Positions 1 through 10,910 of a stretch of 64,000 nucleotides of DNA are shown here, one piece after another. This DNA is from Mixia osmundae IAM 14324 (lineage: Eukaryota; Basidiomycota; Mixiomycetes; Mixiales; Mixiaceae): positions 336,575 through 400,574 of the forward strand of contig NW_014575559.1 in the NCBI RefSeq assembly GCF_000708205.1, read 5' to 3'. Positions within the stretch are counted from its first letter, which is position 1. Each line of letters opens with the position of its first letter. The notes below the pieces were generated by a model, which was not told where the DNA came from, made no database searches, and saw nothing but the letters and a program-made list of their open reading frames with translations. The position numbers were made by a program, and so were the translations under genes.

Positions 1-268
1 TATCGCGGACGCGACGACCTCGAGGTGAGGCTTCCGCAGGACGATCGCGACAATGCTGATAAATCTCGCAGACATTGCTTTCGAGCGACTCTGCTGCAGA
101 CTGGGTCAGAATAACAGAGATGTTCCTCGGAAAGGCTAGCGAGTCTTGGTCTTACACGCCCAAGCACAAAGCTAACGCGTACGATTCGAACGACGCGCAA
201 GGCTGAAAGAGTGTCAAGTAGGTGCAAGTACATCAACAATGCAGACATCCTTCATAGAAACGATTTCG
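1..268. other. Window-edge sequence beyond the arrestin stop
   Basis: I recognise no gene here. It lies downstream of the minus-strand alpha-arrestin gene and probably holds its 3' UTR and part of a neighbour cut by the window edge. Short open frames overlap the arrestin exon antisense and look like shadows. Confidence 0.4.
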
Positions 269-2069
269 TTATCTGCTTTCCTCGACCACTGAGAAATAGC
301 TTGGGGGAAGATCGACTTGAGGCGCATCCTGCGGCTTGGCTGCTGCTTTGCCGTGTATGCCAAGACTCTTTGTCTGGGTTGCGACAATGTCGACGGGTAT
401 CGTGACGAGTGCGGGCGTTCCTGGCGCCGTGGCTTGTACCATGACAACATACTGCTTCTGCGGATCAGCCGTCGTCAGCCAATGAAGATCAGACTGACGG
501 AGACGTGTATGCTAGGTGACTGAAAGCTCGGGACTAGGTGTGCGGGTATTCTGATCGTCCCTGTAGCTTTCTTGGACCATATACCGGTTGTCTCTGGATC
601 TGACGTGGCGAACTTTGCGCCCTTGTCTGCGCCAGAAGAGTGCAAGTTTGCATTCGCAATCAGCGTCTGTTCGCATCACATCAGCATCAGTCGCCGGGCA
701 GATCGACGGCTTGCCTCGTGGGTATCTTGTAAGCCCTGTGCACTGACAGCCGTACGCTGGACAAGCATGACGCGTATGGCGCTGTTGGGGAAATCAGACG
801 TCACTTCTGGATCGCTAGAGGTGATCTTGAGGTAGAACTCGATGCCGTCGGACTCTCGCGCGAACACGGATGGCTTTGGAACGAGCACGACAATTTCGAA
901 CCAGGCCTGCTTTGCCTTGAAGACGCCTTTCTTGCACGTTCTGTGAAGCGGAAGATCAGCATTAGCGCTGGCAGCTAGTCAGCTACGAATAAGACTGACA
1001 GCTTGCTCTTCCTGCCTTGCCAGCCTGGCGGATCTTCGAGCGGGCCAGGTGCTTTCTGACCGTGTGCGATGGCAAGCTCGCGTAGCGGACTGGGCGCAGG
1101 GAGGGGTTGACGACATAGATAGACAATGGGCGCAAATAGGCGCTCATTCGGCCGCAAAAGACCACGACGAGCCAGGGTGAGCTTCATGTACCACTTGACG
1201 GATGCGGCTTCCATTGATCTGCCGAGAGCGCCAGGGTCACTGGTTGCCAGTGAGAAGCTGGGTGGGAGGGCAGATCCGTCTGCCAGTCGCTCTGGCAGAT
1301 CGAATTTGTAGTCGAAATTGTAGATCCCACGAGCGAGGTTCTGGCTGGGATCCGTCTGCTCGTATAGCAAGCGTGATTCTTCGTGGAAGATGAGCTCGGA
1401 CAGGACAGGATGGCGCCCATTGCCTTGGATACGATAGGCAAGCGTACGGGCCACGCCCTTGACACGTAGTCTGACGGCCGAGATGGGCTCGTCTTTCTCG
1501 AGATTGACAATGACTTGACCGGCGATAGATGTCAAGAGATCCTGCACAAAGAGCGGGTACTGATTGGCAGAAGCAGACTGCACTGTCAGCTCGAGTCGTG
1601 AGGACTTGCTCGTAAAAGAGTGCTCTTTGAGATTGCTCCTACTTTGCGCATCAGTCAGATGATCTGACAGCGTTCGAGGTCCAACGCACAGGATAGCATT
1701 GCGTGTCTCTTCCGTATCAACGACTGACTGTCGAACCTTGGGCGCACGACGAGTGTACGATGGCAGCTCGTCCTCATTCACGGGATCGGCCGCTCGCGAT
1801 GTCGAGGCAGACGAAGCAGCGGGCGGGGCTACGTCCCGAACAGTCGGCTCTGCGAGCTGTACCTGCCGTGAGTTGCTATCGAGGACTGTGGTCAGGCCAG
1901 ATTGGATGTTGCGAGCCAGTCGATCACCGGTGTGAGTGATGCCTCTTTCGGCGTTCTGTTGTGCACTCGAACTCGAGCCGGACTGTGAGCTCGGCGAGGA
2001 GACTGCATCGACGAGTGCATTCATCGTCGAGGCAAAGGAGCCCAGCATCTCGTCTCGTCTTGACACCAT
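269..2069 (-). CDS. Alpha-arrestin (ART-like) ubiquitin-ligase adaptor
   Basis: Predicted arrestin-related trafficking adaptor of about 550 residues. Such proteins recruit Rsp5/NEDD4-type ligases to plasma-membrane transporters. Proposed exons are 2069-1000, 940-715, 666-499 and 457-269. Exon 1 has a disordered Ser-rich N-terminus, then an arrestin-N fold (strand-rich, with RLRVKGVARTLAYRI, then YNFDYKFDLPE and SVKWYMKLTL). Later exons carry arrestin-C-like strands, including KATGTIRIPAHLVPSFQ. The protein ends with DLPPSYFSVVEESR, whose PPSY is a PPxY WW-domain ligand, as expected for this family. I chose the ATG at 2069 because upstream in-frame codons would run into the divergent neighbour starting at 2177. 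The intron at 667-714 would use a GC donor; a GTCAGT donor further upstream gives an 80-nt alternative in the same phase. Confidence 0.85.
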
Positions 2070-2176
2070 CTTGGCCGCCCCTCGCTTATCGACGTGTGCG
2101 ATGCAACGCGCTCGTGTCGACGTCGACCGGGCTACTCTCCGACTGGACTGGACTGGCGACTGATCGGCAGGCTCGC

Positions 2177-2948
2177 ATGACATGGGAGGAGGATGTGGCG
2201 AGCGCATTGGGCAAGCTAGGCCTGCACGATGAAGTGCAGGTGCAATATGTCGCCGGCATACTTCAGGATGAGGCGATAGATGAGGAGGACAAACGAGATG
2301 CCATGACAGGCGTCCTCGCCGAGGTCGAAGAGGACGAAGCGACGCTCAGACCGACACTGGATCATCTCATCAGCCTGTCAGAGAGACACCTTGCTCGATC
2401 GAAGGACCTCGAAGCCATCAAACGCGAGCAAGACCTCTTGGCTGCTAGAGGTGTGTCTGTTTCGATCAGTACATCAACGGGGGCTCACGTCTGGTCATGC
2501 CGCAGAGAGGACCAAGCAAGCTACAGCTCGCGTGGTCGATGATGAACCCGCTTCCAAGCCAGCGGGCAGGGAACTGACAGAGGAGCAAAGAGCCGACCGC
2601 GCGCGTATCCTGGCAAGCTATGCGCTCATCGCAGACGATGAATCCGATCCGGAAGAGAGCGCAGCAGCAAGTGCTCCTCCCGAAGCGACTGCTGACGTCA
2701 GCACGCTCAGCAAGAAGCAGAGAAAACGCCTCAAAGACACAGAGGACGGTATCGATCTGCTCGCGAGACCCAACATGAACGTTGCCAGCGTCAGAGCAGC
2801 AGAAGAGAAGAAGCGAGCTGCTGCCAAAGATGCTGCAGTATCAAAGTCGATCAAGGACAAGGCCGATCTGCTCAAACAGCGCACGGATCAGGCCAAGCGG
2901 AAAGAGGAGGCTCAGAAAAAGGCGGCGCGTGGCGAACGTCGCGCTTGA
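2177..2948 (+). CDS. CCDC43-like coiled-coil protein
   Basis: Small conserved eukaryotic protein of about 238 residues, resembling coiled-coil domain-containing protein 43. The N-terminal ~85 residues (MTWEEDVASALGKLGLHDEV onward) form an acidic helical domain like the PWI-like fold of that family. The C-terminus is a charged helix rich in Lys, Arg and Ala (LSKKQRKRLKDTEDGI, then a K/R-rich tail ending ARGERRA). One intron at 2451-2505 (GTGTGT...CGCAG) joins the two parts in phase 1. The molecular function of the family is not established. It is divergent from the alpha-arrestin with 107 bp between starts, so a shared promoter region is likely. Confidence 0.75.
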
Positions 2949-3290
2949 ACTCTTTCTCTTCAGCGGCACCTACGCGGGTTTGCAGGGATTGCGTGGCAGT
3001 GGTGAAAGATAGATTTTGGTCTGTCACTCGTCGCACGGCGATGTTTGTGCTCGAGCGGCCAAGCGGTTCATCCGCCTGATGGCTGGCTCCAACAAACCGC
3101 GTCATTCATGCACATAGAGGGCTTGCTGCTGTGTTGTCTGTAGGCGCTACCAGAACAATTCCCAACACAAAGTCTGTAGGCTGCTGCAGCCAGCTCGTCA
3201 TGCTATCTTGCGCATGCCGCGTCGCGATCGCTATCGATTAATCAACGTCAACCACCTTGAGCTCCGCGACCTGCGAGACTTGCGCGGGCG
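2949..3290. other. Intergenic stretch, no gene seen
   Basis: About 340 bp between two same-strand genes. No conserved reading frame, tRNA or repeat was found. It should contain the terminator of the CCDC43-like gene and the promoter of the FAD oxidoreductase. Confidence 0.5.
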
Positions 3291-4707
3291 ATGGTGAACA
3301 GTCGCAGTGCGGCCGCTCAGGCCAGCGATGGGCCGCCTAAGCACATCGTCATTGTTGGCGGCGGCGTCATTGGCACGATGGTACGACCAGTGATGCACGG
3401 ACAGACAAGCGTTTACAGGGTTGCAGACGAGCCACTATCTTGCAAAGGACATGAGGACGATGCCTCTGGGCAGCACAATCACCGTCGTCGAAGAATGTTC
3501 GGTTGCTGCGGGCGCCAGTGGCAAAGCGGGAGGATTCAGTGAGAACAGATGAGCATGGGAGAAGTGTCAATGTCTGACTTTGTGCACAGTCTCTGCGACG
3601 GGACATGCTGCTGCGACCTCCAAGCTCGCCGCATTGTCGTTCGAGCTGCATCACGATCTGGCTACCGAGCTGGATGGTGCTCAGAAATGGCAGTACCGTC
3701 GTCTGTCTTCAAACACGTATAGTCTCTCGACTCGCAATGTGAAGCCGCCACCAGCGAAGAAGAGCAGGGCTTTGCCCTGGATGAACGAGAGCCTCATTGT
3801 CTCCAGCAGCATTTTCGGCGATGTGTAGGCTCGCTTGCATCGACACGTACTGACCCTGACAAGATGAGCAGCACCGAGCAAGCGCAGATCATGCCAAAGA
3901 TGTTCACGCAATCGGTCATGAGGAACGCAGTCGATTCTCTTGGCGTCAAGCTCGTCATCGCTACAGCCAAAGCGCTCCATCGTGATGCAATGGGACGACC
4001 GATCTCTCTCATTGTCGAGGATGCCAATTGTACAGAGACGGAGCTCAGCTGCACTGACTTGGTTCTCTGTGCTGGCCCGTGGACGAGTCGACTTGCTACA
4101 AAGCTCCTGGGAACACGGCTAGCGCGGCGCGTGGGTGTCCATGGCAGTCGAGCACATTCGATCGTCCTGCAAAGCATACAGCCCCTGACACCTCATGCCA
4201 TCTTTTGCGATCTTGCCAGAAAAGATGGTCATTTCGATATCGAGATGTAAGTCCGATTCACTCCTCCTGTGCAACAGCTGATCGTCTGAGCAGATATTGT
4301 CGTCCTGATGGTACGTCCCGCGCCAGGTGCCTCGACACGGCTGATGGTCAGCAGACACGGCCTATGTCTGCGGTGATTGCCCGAGCCACATCAACGAGCT
4401 CGACCTACCAGAGACGGCAGACGATGTCGAGGTACACGAGGACGCGATCGATTTTCTCAAAGAGAATGCAGGCATCGTCTCCTCGAGCCACCTCAAGGAC
4501 GCGCCTGTCGCCGTCGAGCAAGCCTGCCTTTTGCCCATATCTGACATCGGCACGCCCATCATCGGCAGACTTGACCCGGGCATCTATGTTGGGGCAGGAC
4601 ATACGGTCTGGGGAATGACACTTGGTCCAGCGACTGGCAAGGTCATCTCTGAGATCGTACAGGGCAAGCCGACTTCAGTACCGATCAAACATCTTGCTCC
4701 CAAGTGA
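3291..4707 (+). CDS. FAD-dependent oxidoreductase (DAO/glycine oxidase family)
   Basis: Predicted flavoprotein of about 395 residues in the D-amino-acid oxidase/FAD-dependent oxidoreductase superfamily. The N-terminal Rossmann motif HIVIVGGGVIG lies at residues ~18-28, followed by the strand ITVVEE. ASGKAGGFS matches the second FAD contact, and LVLCAGPWTSRL and PGIYVGAGHTVWGMTLGPATG are the late conserved motifs. Proposed exons are 3291-3380, 3427-3538, 3590-3822, 3864-4246, 4294-4310 and 4355-4707. The fifth is a 17-nt microexon encoding most of YCRPD, which joins to YVCGD in the next exon, giving the family's YCRPDG.YVCG signature. Substrate is unknown; fungal relatives are often putative sarcosine or amino-acid oxidases. 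Confidence 0.88.
4294..4310 (+). other. 17-nt microexon in the FAD oxidoreductase
   Basis: The exon is bounded by CAG on the left (intron 4247-4293) and GTACGT on the right (intron 4311-4354). Including it restores the YCRPD...YVCG motif in frame. Skipping it would shift the frame. Confidence 0.75.
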
Positions 4708-5320
4708 GAGATCCCTTTCTTGATCAGTGTAATGCTTGTATCAGAACCACATCATGCACACGAATAATGTGAGAATGCGAGAGTCTGTGCATGCAAGCGA
4801 TGGGACAATATATAGCGTATTTCATAAACGCAACTCTGGAGTGATGTAGTTTTGACAGCGAAGCCATGCTTAATAGGATCAGGCGGCTGACGCTTGGTGC
4901 GTTGCATATTGTTCGGATGTCCCAGGCAGCGCTGCTGCTGTCTTCCTCACTCACTGCGGCTGCGATCCCTGCTACCAGCGAGCCTCCGGAGCGCATCAAT
5001 GCTTGTCACAACCCTTTCATTCGTTCCTCAGACCACAGCGAACTGCGTGTCAAGGCCTTGCATAGGGCCAGACTTTGCGACCTTCTGAGCCTGCATTGCT
5101 GAAGAGCTCGAGTTTTGACGCCGGATCCTGTCGGGTTTCGCAACCGAACTCTGACAAGCGCGCAGGCAGATCACTCGATCTCGGCTTTACAGCGTCTGCG
5201 ATGCTCGCAAACAGCTGACAAGAGGTCACTTGTGTCTCAGAGCCAGGTGGTACCGACATACCCATCCTCTTGTGTCTGAGTATATATAACAAACTTCTTC
5301 TGACGCGCTTAGGCATAGTC
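4708..5320. other. Intergenic stretch upstream of tRNA
   Basis: About 610 bp with no supported gene. An AT-rich TATATATAAC tract at 5281-5290 lies about 31 bp upstream of the tRNA and could serve as a TATA-like element for Pol III. Two overlapping plus-strand frames around 4866-5102 have no recognisable domain. Confidence 0.45.
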
Positions 5321-5417
5321 GGCCTAATAGCTCAGTTGGTAGAGCACTCGCCTCCAGTTTCCAGTATATGGACGAAGCGATAGCGATAGGTCATCCGTTC
5401 AAATCGGGTTTGGGTCA
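5321..5417 (+). tRNA. tRNA-Trp (anticodon CCA) with a 24-nt intron
   Basis: The 97-nt locus folds as a cloverleaf. The acceptor GGCCTAA pairs with TTGGGTC (two wobble pairs), with discriminator A at 5417. The D-arm is GCTC/GAGC and the T-arm ATCCG-TTCAAAT-CGGGT. The anticodon loop reads C-T-CCA-G, with CCA at 5354-5356. A canonical-position intron (after base 37) spans 5358-5381, and its TGG can pair with the anticodon, as is usual for nuclear tRNA introns. Removing it leaves exactly 73 nt. The first anticodon-stem pair is a C-T mismatch. TTTT at 5422 onward can serve as Pol III terminator. Confidence 0.88.
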
Positions 5418-6065
5418 TTCGTTTTGTCGAATCTTTTGTCGCTCATGCTGGCGTTGAGGCCTTGCGCCAGCCTGTGCCAGCTCACTTCAATAAATCTTTA
5501 GGTTTGGACGATCCTATTTTGATGCCCGGTCACGCGACGAACGAGAGCTCTCCTCTGGCCTCGAACAGTGCCACCATCCCAAAGCCGTGTGCAATCCTCA
5601 CAAGCCTTTCCCGACCTTCTTTGACACGACAAGACTCTGTCAAGATCATACAATCGCTTTACTGCATCGATCTGATGTATCGCTCCTTCGGCTCATCAAA
5701 TGATAATAACACCACTTTCCGCGCGTCCAATGAGCCACGAGCCAGCAAGTCCTAGCCAGGCTCCTGTGTACAAAGCTGTCATGACAGCTCTCAAATGACT
5801 GGTGGAGCAGAACCAACTCAATTGGCGTCGAAATCAGGCTGTCAGTAGCATTACCTCATCTCCAAAAGTTGAAGGCGGGCGGCAGCGATCTGACTGATAG
5901 TAGGCAGCTACAACGATGCATCGCTCGCACTCAATGACTCGATGCGATCTCGCAGCAAATTCCGGGCCGGTAGAACAAGTCTTGCATTCAAAGATGCCAT
6001 CATCGCGTTGACGAGCAGTAACGCACTGCAGTTCAAAACTGACTCCCATCCTTATGTCGTTTGCA
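5418..6065. other. Intergenic stretch, no gene seen
   Basis: About 650 bp between the tRNA and the 3' end of the aspartic protease. A plus-strand open frame at 5462-5755 has no recognisable domain and no coding-like composition. Nothing else stands out apart from the Pol III T-run just after the tRNA. Confidence 0.45.
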
Positions 6066-7390
6066 TCAGGCTGGCGAGTACGCTGTCTTTGCAAAGCCGA
6101 TACGCTTCTTGTCGCCGTCGAGAATGACGGCGAAGCGCTCAAGGAAGAAGGAGCCAAACACGTTGAGGCCTGGCAGAAGCGTTTCCGCGACGTATCTGCC
6201 ATGCAATCAGTCAGTTTTTCTCTCCCGCGCTCACGAGAATGACTGACGAATAGCTGTATTTGGGGTCAAGTCCGAGCTCATTGACATAACTTCCGGGCAG
6301 AAGGAGCTCGCTTCCGGGCAGTTTGAATGTGACGCCATTGACGACGAAGTCAAGGTTAGGCACGTGCGGGATCGAGCTGTTCGGGAAACCGACCACTCCA
6401 TAGGTATTGTCCGTGAAGACCCCTGGGATCGTTTTGTACCATCTGTGCGCTGCCATTAGCGCAGGCTTACGTTGCAATGTGCCGACTCACTTTGTGTAGG
6501 CGGGCTTTTGAAGCAACAGCTGGGATGATCCAGTGTCGATGGCGGTGAATGATGCGACTGGATCCGACGCTTCGATTCCAACCGAAGGGATGGCTACCTT
6601 CAGAGCCCAGTACTGAATATCATCATTGCTGACATGGTTATGCCATGGCCCGAGCATGTCCTCGTAAACCACATCGGACTTGTGAAGCGCATAGTTGATC
6701 CCACCGATCTCAAGGGCACCAGCGTCTGTGCCCAACGTCCTGGACGTGTCTCTTGGTTGGAAGTACATCGAGATGATGTCGGCAGCGATCAGCTTCTTTG
6801 CGGTGAGTTGCGCCATCAAGTTGAGGTATGTGCCCGGTTTGAGGTGGGCAGTCTCTTCGAAGAATTCATCTTGAGTGGCCTGTGGACTGAGACCGATAAT
6901 GCCATTGATATCGTCTGAGACCGGGCCGCCTGGTACGATCTGTCCAGCGAATTTGAAGTCGAAAGACAGACCGCTGCCTGAAAGCGTGAACTTGTCTTCG
7001 TACATGTTACCCAAGAAGCTGCAGATTATCAGCAATTCGCTATGAAAACCCTGCTGCAGCTTACACCGAAAAGTCCGCAAAGACTGTAGCGTAAGGCGTC
7101 GTCAGGTTCTTTGCATTTGGCCCCATGGCATAGTGCTGGATAAGGGTGGCCGGCGAACCAGTGTCGAGCGAGCAGTAGCCATAGTCCACGTCTCCGATTG
7201 ATACGTTTGCGAAAAGGTTCGAACCACCAATGATGGGAATGGGCCATCGGTAATGCTTGTCCGACACGTGGTGATGGAGACGGCGCTTGCCGAGACTTGC
7301 GACCGCTGCATGCTCCCGTCGATAGACAGGCAACTTGATTGCGGCGCAGAATGAGAGGGCTGCAGCAACTGCGAAGATCGTAAAGCGCAT
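6066..7390 (-). CDS. Secreted pepsin-like aspartic protease (A1 family)
   Basis: Predicted extracellular or vacuolar aspartic endopeptidase of about 392 residues. The N-terminus MRFTIFAVAAALSFCAAI is a signal peptide. The first catalytic motif is LDTGSPATLI and the second is IDTGSSQLLL, about 210 residues later, as in bilobed pepsins. Exons are 7390-7065, 7018-6491, 6442-6248 and 6195-6066, joined by introns of 46-52 nt with GTAAGC, GTGAGT and GTCAGT donors. The C-terminus FGSFFLERFAVILDGDKKRI, then GFAKTAYSPA, matches the family's closing strands. A short propeptide with basic residues (GKRR) before the first lobe may be a processing site. A truncated copy of this gene's ends lies upstream at 8322-8487. 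Confidence 0.92.
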
Positions 7391-8321
7391 GTTGAATGCC
7401 GAGGACCTTTTCTAGAAGGTCAGCTGCAAGATGGGCGATAGAAGCAACTGGCAGGGGATCGTATGAGATAAGGAAGAGGTGACTTGGCGACATTGCAGCC
7501 TGATAGTTGCGCTGTCCATCGATCAGGCGCCTCGTCGTCATCACGGCCTTACCCCTGACTGAGAACGAAATCACTGAGGAGTCAAGCATGGACAGCCTTG
7601 ATCCAATCCGACGGCGGCGCAGGCTCATGTATGTCACAGCCAGCCTCTTGATCTAGTCATTGTGTTTATGGTCAATAGTGGTCAGGAGGGAGATCGCATT
7701 GGCCGAAAGACTCGAAGGTTCCATGTTACGCATGTCTTCTGGATGCACAATATTTGTGTGCTTGAGACACGAATAGTGGTTGCTGCACACAGCCACGATG
7801 AGAATTGATGGGTCGAGCACAACAACACAAGCTCGTTGATAGATTTGCAGGTTGAGAGTGACGTTGAGCTGGTATATCTGGTGACACTGGTGAAGAGGGC
7901 GCGCAAATGCTCACATGCACAGATAAGTGCACGAGCCCTCACGGCAAGTCGAAAAGTGAAAGATGTCAACTCGAGTACTAACGCGCATACGCGAGAAGAG
8001 CTGACAAAATGAGGTAGACTGAGATCAGATCAATCAGACCTGCTGCTACGATTGATACAGCCACAGATTTCAGCAGAGCTCAGAAATTTAGTGTCCTGAG
8101 TGAGGCCTAGGTAGCGAGGACTCATGAAGGAGGCCTGTCAGGAGACCATCAACATTTCGCTGCTCGCTCCTCAGCTGGTCGTCGAACGGCCATCGCGCCT
8201 TCGTTGCAGACGATGCGCACGTAAGGGTATGCATTCGGTAAATGCCGTCATGGCGGCGCATGTCCGGACGATTACAATCAAAGCTGCAATAGGATAAGAA
8301 CTGCGGAGCAGACGTGACGCG

Positions 8322-8487
8322 CAATCAGGCTAGCGAGTACGCGGTCTTTGCAGAGCCACTGCCGATCGTTGTTTTGATGGGTCAGCTGCAAGACAAGTGA
8401 TGGAAGCAACTGGCAGGAGACCATATGAGATAAGGAAGAGGTGACTTGGATACATTGCAGCATGATAGTTGCGCTGCCGACTGATGA
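8322..8487 (-). pseudogene. Relic of a duplicated aspartic protease gene
   Basis: Plus-strand 8322-8357 resembles 6065-6100, the last codons of the intact protease (CAGGCTRGCGAGTACGC and TCTTTGCARAGCC in both). In the protease orientation it still encodes AKTAYS near its stop. Immediately next to it, 8378-8487 resembles 7422-7530, the sequence just upstream of the intact protease start (shared GATAAGGAAGAGGTGACTTG and GATAGTTGCGCTG). The 3' tail and the 5' flank of a protease gene are thus fused, with the whole body missing. This is what remains of a tandem copy after a large internal deletion, or of unequal exchange. Confidence 0.65.
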
Positions 8488-9193
8488 ATCGCTGAATTGC
8501 TATCGCGTACCCTATCCCGGCAGGGCACAAGAAGCCGAAGCGATACGCACAGACACTTATGTGTGTGTTTCGGAATGTTTATGTGCTGCCTCGTGGAAAC
8601 CACGGCCCGGAGCTGTCATTCTGGTCGCATTGGCTATGGGACTGCGCATCGCATGGAAACAGTTACACCTGTTGAGCGGTCTGATCTCCCTGAATTGTGG
8701 GAGCTTAGAGTGCGTGGCGAGCCAGTATTGATGGATAAGGAATCAGTGCGCGAGCTTGTGTAGAGAGTCGCGGATCACGACAAAGGCAGGGATTCATTGA
8801 AGCGCGCTCAAGATCTCAAGATCTGGGAGCCTGGAGCTTCTCAAGATGCACGCAAAAATGGAACTCGGGCAAAGTTGCCAACAAGACAACAAGACAACAA
8901 GCCAACCAGACGAAAATCGCCTCAAAGCAAGGCGTGCTAGCATATGATCAGCTCGAGCTGACTATACTGAGACTCACCTGAACCTACGAGGAGGATGGGC
9001 GGCTCGCTGGCTGTCACCCGCTCAGAGCCTCCTTCTTGTGCAAGGCTTTTCTGTCGTCCAGCTTCGTCCGGGCTGTTCATACCATCTTCTGTCGCGAGCT
9101 AGCCTGCCAGCATGTAAGCCTGCGGTGGCAAATCGCGCTCCCAAGCGCGAACTGGCTCATCAGACAGTGACAGCAGACATGTGTCCCTATGAC

Positions 9194-9320
9194 CTATGAT
9201 AGGGTATTGATTTGCCGTGAAGTCGAAGCCTCGAGATGCTCACTCACGTCGCTACGATACGTCGAATTGACTTGAATGAGCTGAATCCGCTGAGTTCCAT
9301 GGCTCTATGATCGGGTATTG
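9194..9320. repeat. Two copies of a 16-bp direct repeat upstream of BRX1
   Basis: CTATGATAGGGTATTG at 9194-9209 and CTATGATCGGGTATTG at 9305-9320 differ by one base and lie 111 bp apart. Both are within 240 bp of the BRX1 start codon. They could be binding sites for a regulator of ribosome-biogenesis genes, which is inference only. Confidence 0.4.
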
Positions 9321-9432
9321 TGTGAGGCCAAAGGTCCGCAGGCGGCAGGTACCGCGCAGGTCGCTGCAAGCTGTAAGTTGACGCGACCAACGGATTTTGC
9401 TCCTCTATCCGCCTCGCTCGCAGCCATACGAG

Positions 9433-10606
9433 ATGGCACCTTCGACACTCACAAAGTCAATAGACCGCAAGCGCAAGCGTGATGGAGCCGAGGGAAGCGG
9501 CAACACCGAACGCAGAAGTGAGGAAGAAAATTTCAAGCAAAAGGTGTTGCTCCTGTCAAGCCGAGGAGTGAGCCATCGCATGCGCCATCTGATGGCCGAT
9601 ATTGGCACCCTCTTGCCCCACTCGAAGAAAGGTATGTGTAGCTGATCATTCCTGCTCGTTGGCTGACGCACAAAGGCAGACGCCAAGCTCGACAGCAAGC
9701 ATCAGCTCTACATGGTCAACGAGCTCGCTGATCTGTCTTCTTGCAACAATGCGCTGTTCTTCGAAGCAAGGCGAAGGAATGATATCTACCTCTGGGCTGC
9801 CAAGACGCCCAATGGCCCGTCTATCAGATTCCATTTGCTCAACACGCATACAATGGACGAGCTCAAAATGACAGGCAATTGTCTCAAAGGCAGCAGACCG
9901 ATCGTCGTCTTTGATCAGGCCTTTGACGAATCTGCACACCTTCGCATAATCAAAGAGGTGCTCATGCAGGCCGGTCTGTCCTTCATAGTCGTGACAGGAG
10001 CTCATCGTATAACAGATCTTTGCTGTACCCCGGACCGCGAGAAAAGCCAAGCCTTTCGTCGACCATATCACGAGCTTCTCGATCGCAGACGGTAAAATCT
10101 GGTTTCGCAGCTTCCAGGCCAGCTCAGTGACTCTGTCGAAGACGCGTGCTGAACGGAAGTGCAGATCATTGACTCGCCCGCGCCGAGCGTCATTGATCCG
10201 ATACAAGCTGCAGAGGAAGCGACAGCTGCAGCGATAGCCGAAGGGATAAGCACAAAGTCAAGCAGAAGCAAAGCCAGTGGTGGACCGCGCATGACACTCT
10301 CAGAGATCGGGCCTCGCTTCGTTCTGGTGCCCATCAAGATATTCGAGGGTTCGTTCGGTGGAGCAACACTCTATGCAAATAAAGGTATGCCTGTCGCTTT
10401 AGCAGCGCATTCTACGCTCACGCATCTGATCAGAATTCGTGCCGCCATCGCAAGTCTACACTGCGCAGAAGAATGAGCGCGCTCTGAAGTATCAGACCAA
10501 GAAAGCAGACACGCTTCAGAACAAGGCCCGTCGAGAGGAGATCAAGGAAGAGAGTCGACGTACCGGTCGGCCAGAGCAGCTCGAGAAGCGCTCGATCTTC
10601 GCTTGA
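9433..10606 (+). CDS. BRX1: Ribosome biogenesis protein BRX1 (Brix domain)
   Basis: Nucleolar factor for 60S subunit assembly, about 330 residues. The Brix domain is clear: KVLLLSSRGVSHRMRHLM, LLPHSKK, then DAKLDSKHQLYMVNELADL, CNNALFFEARRRNDIYLW, GPSIRFHLLN and GPRFVLVPIKIFEGSFGG. Exons are 9433-9631, 9680-9969, 10016-10126, 10165-10384 and 10434-10606. Family alignment requires the second exon to end in KEVLMQ and the third to begin IFAVPRTARKAKPFVDH. That places a GC donor (CAG|GCCGGT) at 9970 with AACAG at 10015. The third intron is only 38 nt. The basic C-terminal tail (ARREEIKEESRRTGRPEQ) is typical. Confidence 0.93.
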
Positions 10607-10910
10607 ACTTATTCCAGTGTCAGTCGTGTGCCAGTTGATGTATTCTTCTCTGCATTCGCAGATTGATGCGCATGCGAGATCGGTTGATTGCAATGAATTA
10701 TGCGCGTCATAGCTTGTCGTCGACTGGCGCGCGTCAGCGATTGATCTACTTTCACGCGCAATTTGGTCTTTGACAGTCAGCAAGACAGCTACGCAGGCGC
10801 TTACGTGAAGCTGAGGGCGCATCTGATCGCGACTGCGCCATAATGTCGAACGACCTTTCGAGTCGTATGTGAAGCCGCGCCTTGTCATACAAAACATTCA
10901 GGCGAATATC
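10607..10910. other. Intergenic stretch, no gene seen
   Basis: About 300 bp between two plus-strand genes. It should hold the BRX1 3' end and the lipase promoter. Minus-strand frames here have no domain and look like shadows. Confidence 0.45.

Larger units (their letters stand above)
7391..9432. other. 2-kb gene-poor stretch between protease and BRX1
   Basis: No intact gene was recognised. It contains the protease promoter region, a relic of a second protease copy (8322-8487), a short ACAAGACA-type microrepeat near 8880-8900, and a 16-bp direct repeat in front of BRX1 (9194 and 9305). A plus-strand frame at 8497-8763 ends in a mildly coding-looking charged tail but has no known domain. Confidence 0.55.

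Noticed and set aside
5462-5755. 97-codon plus-strand frame after the tRNA
   Set aside because: Low complexity, no domain, no splice partners and no similarity to anything recognised.
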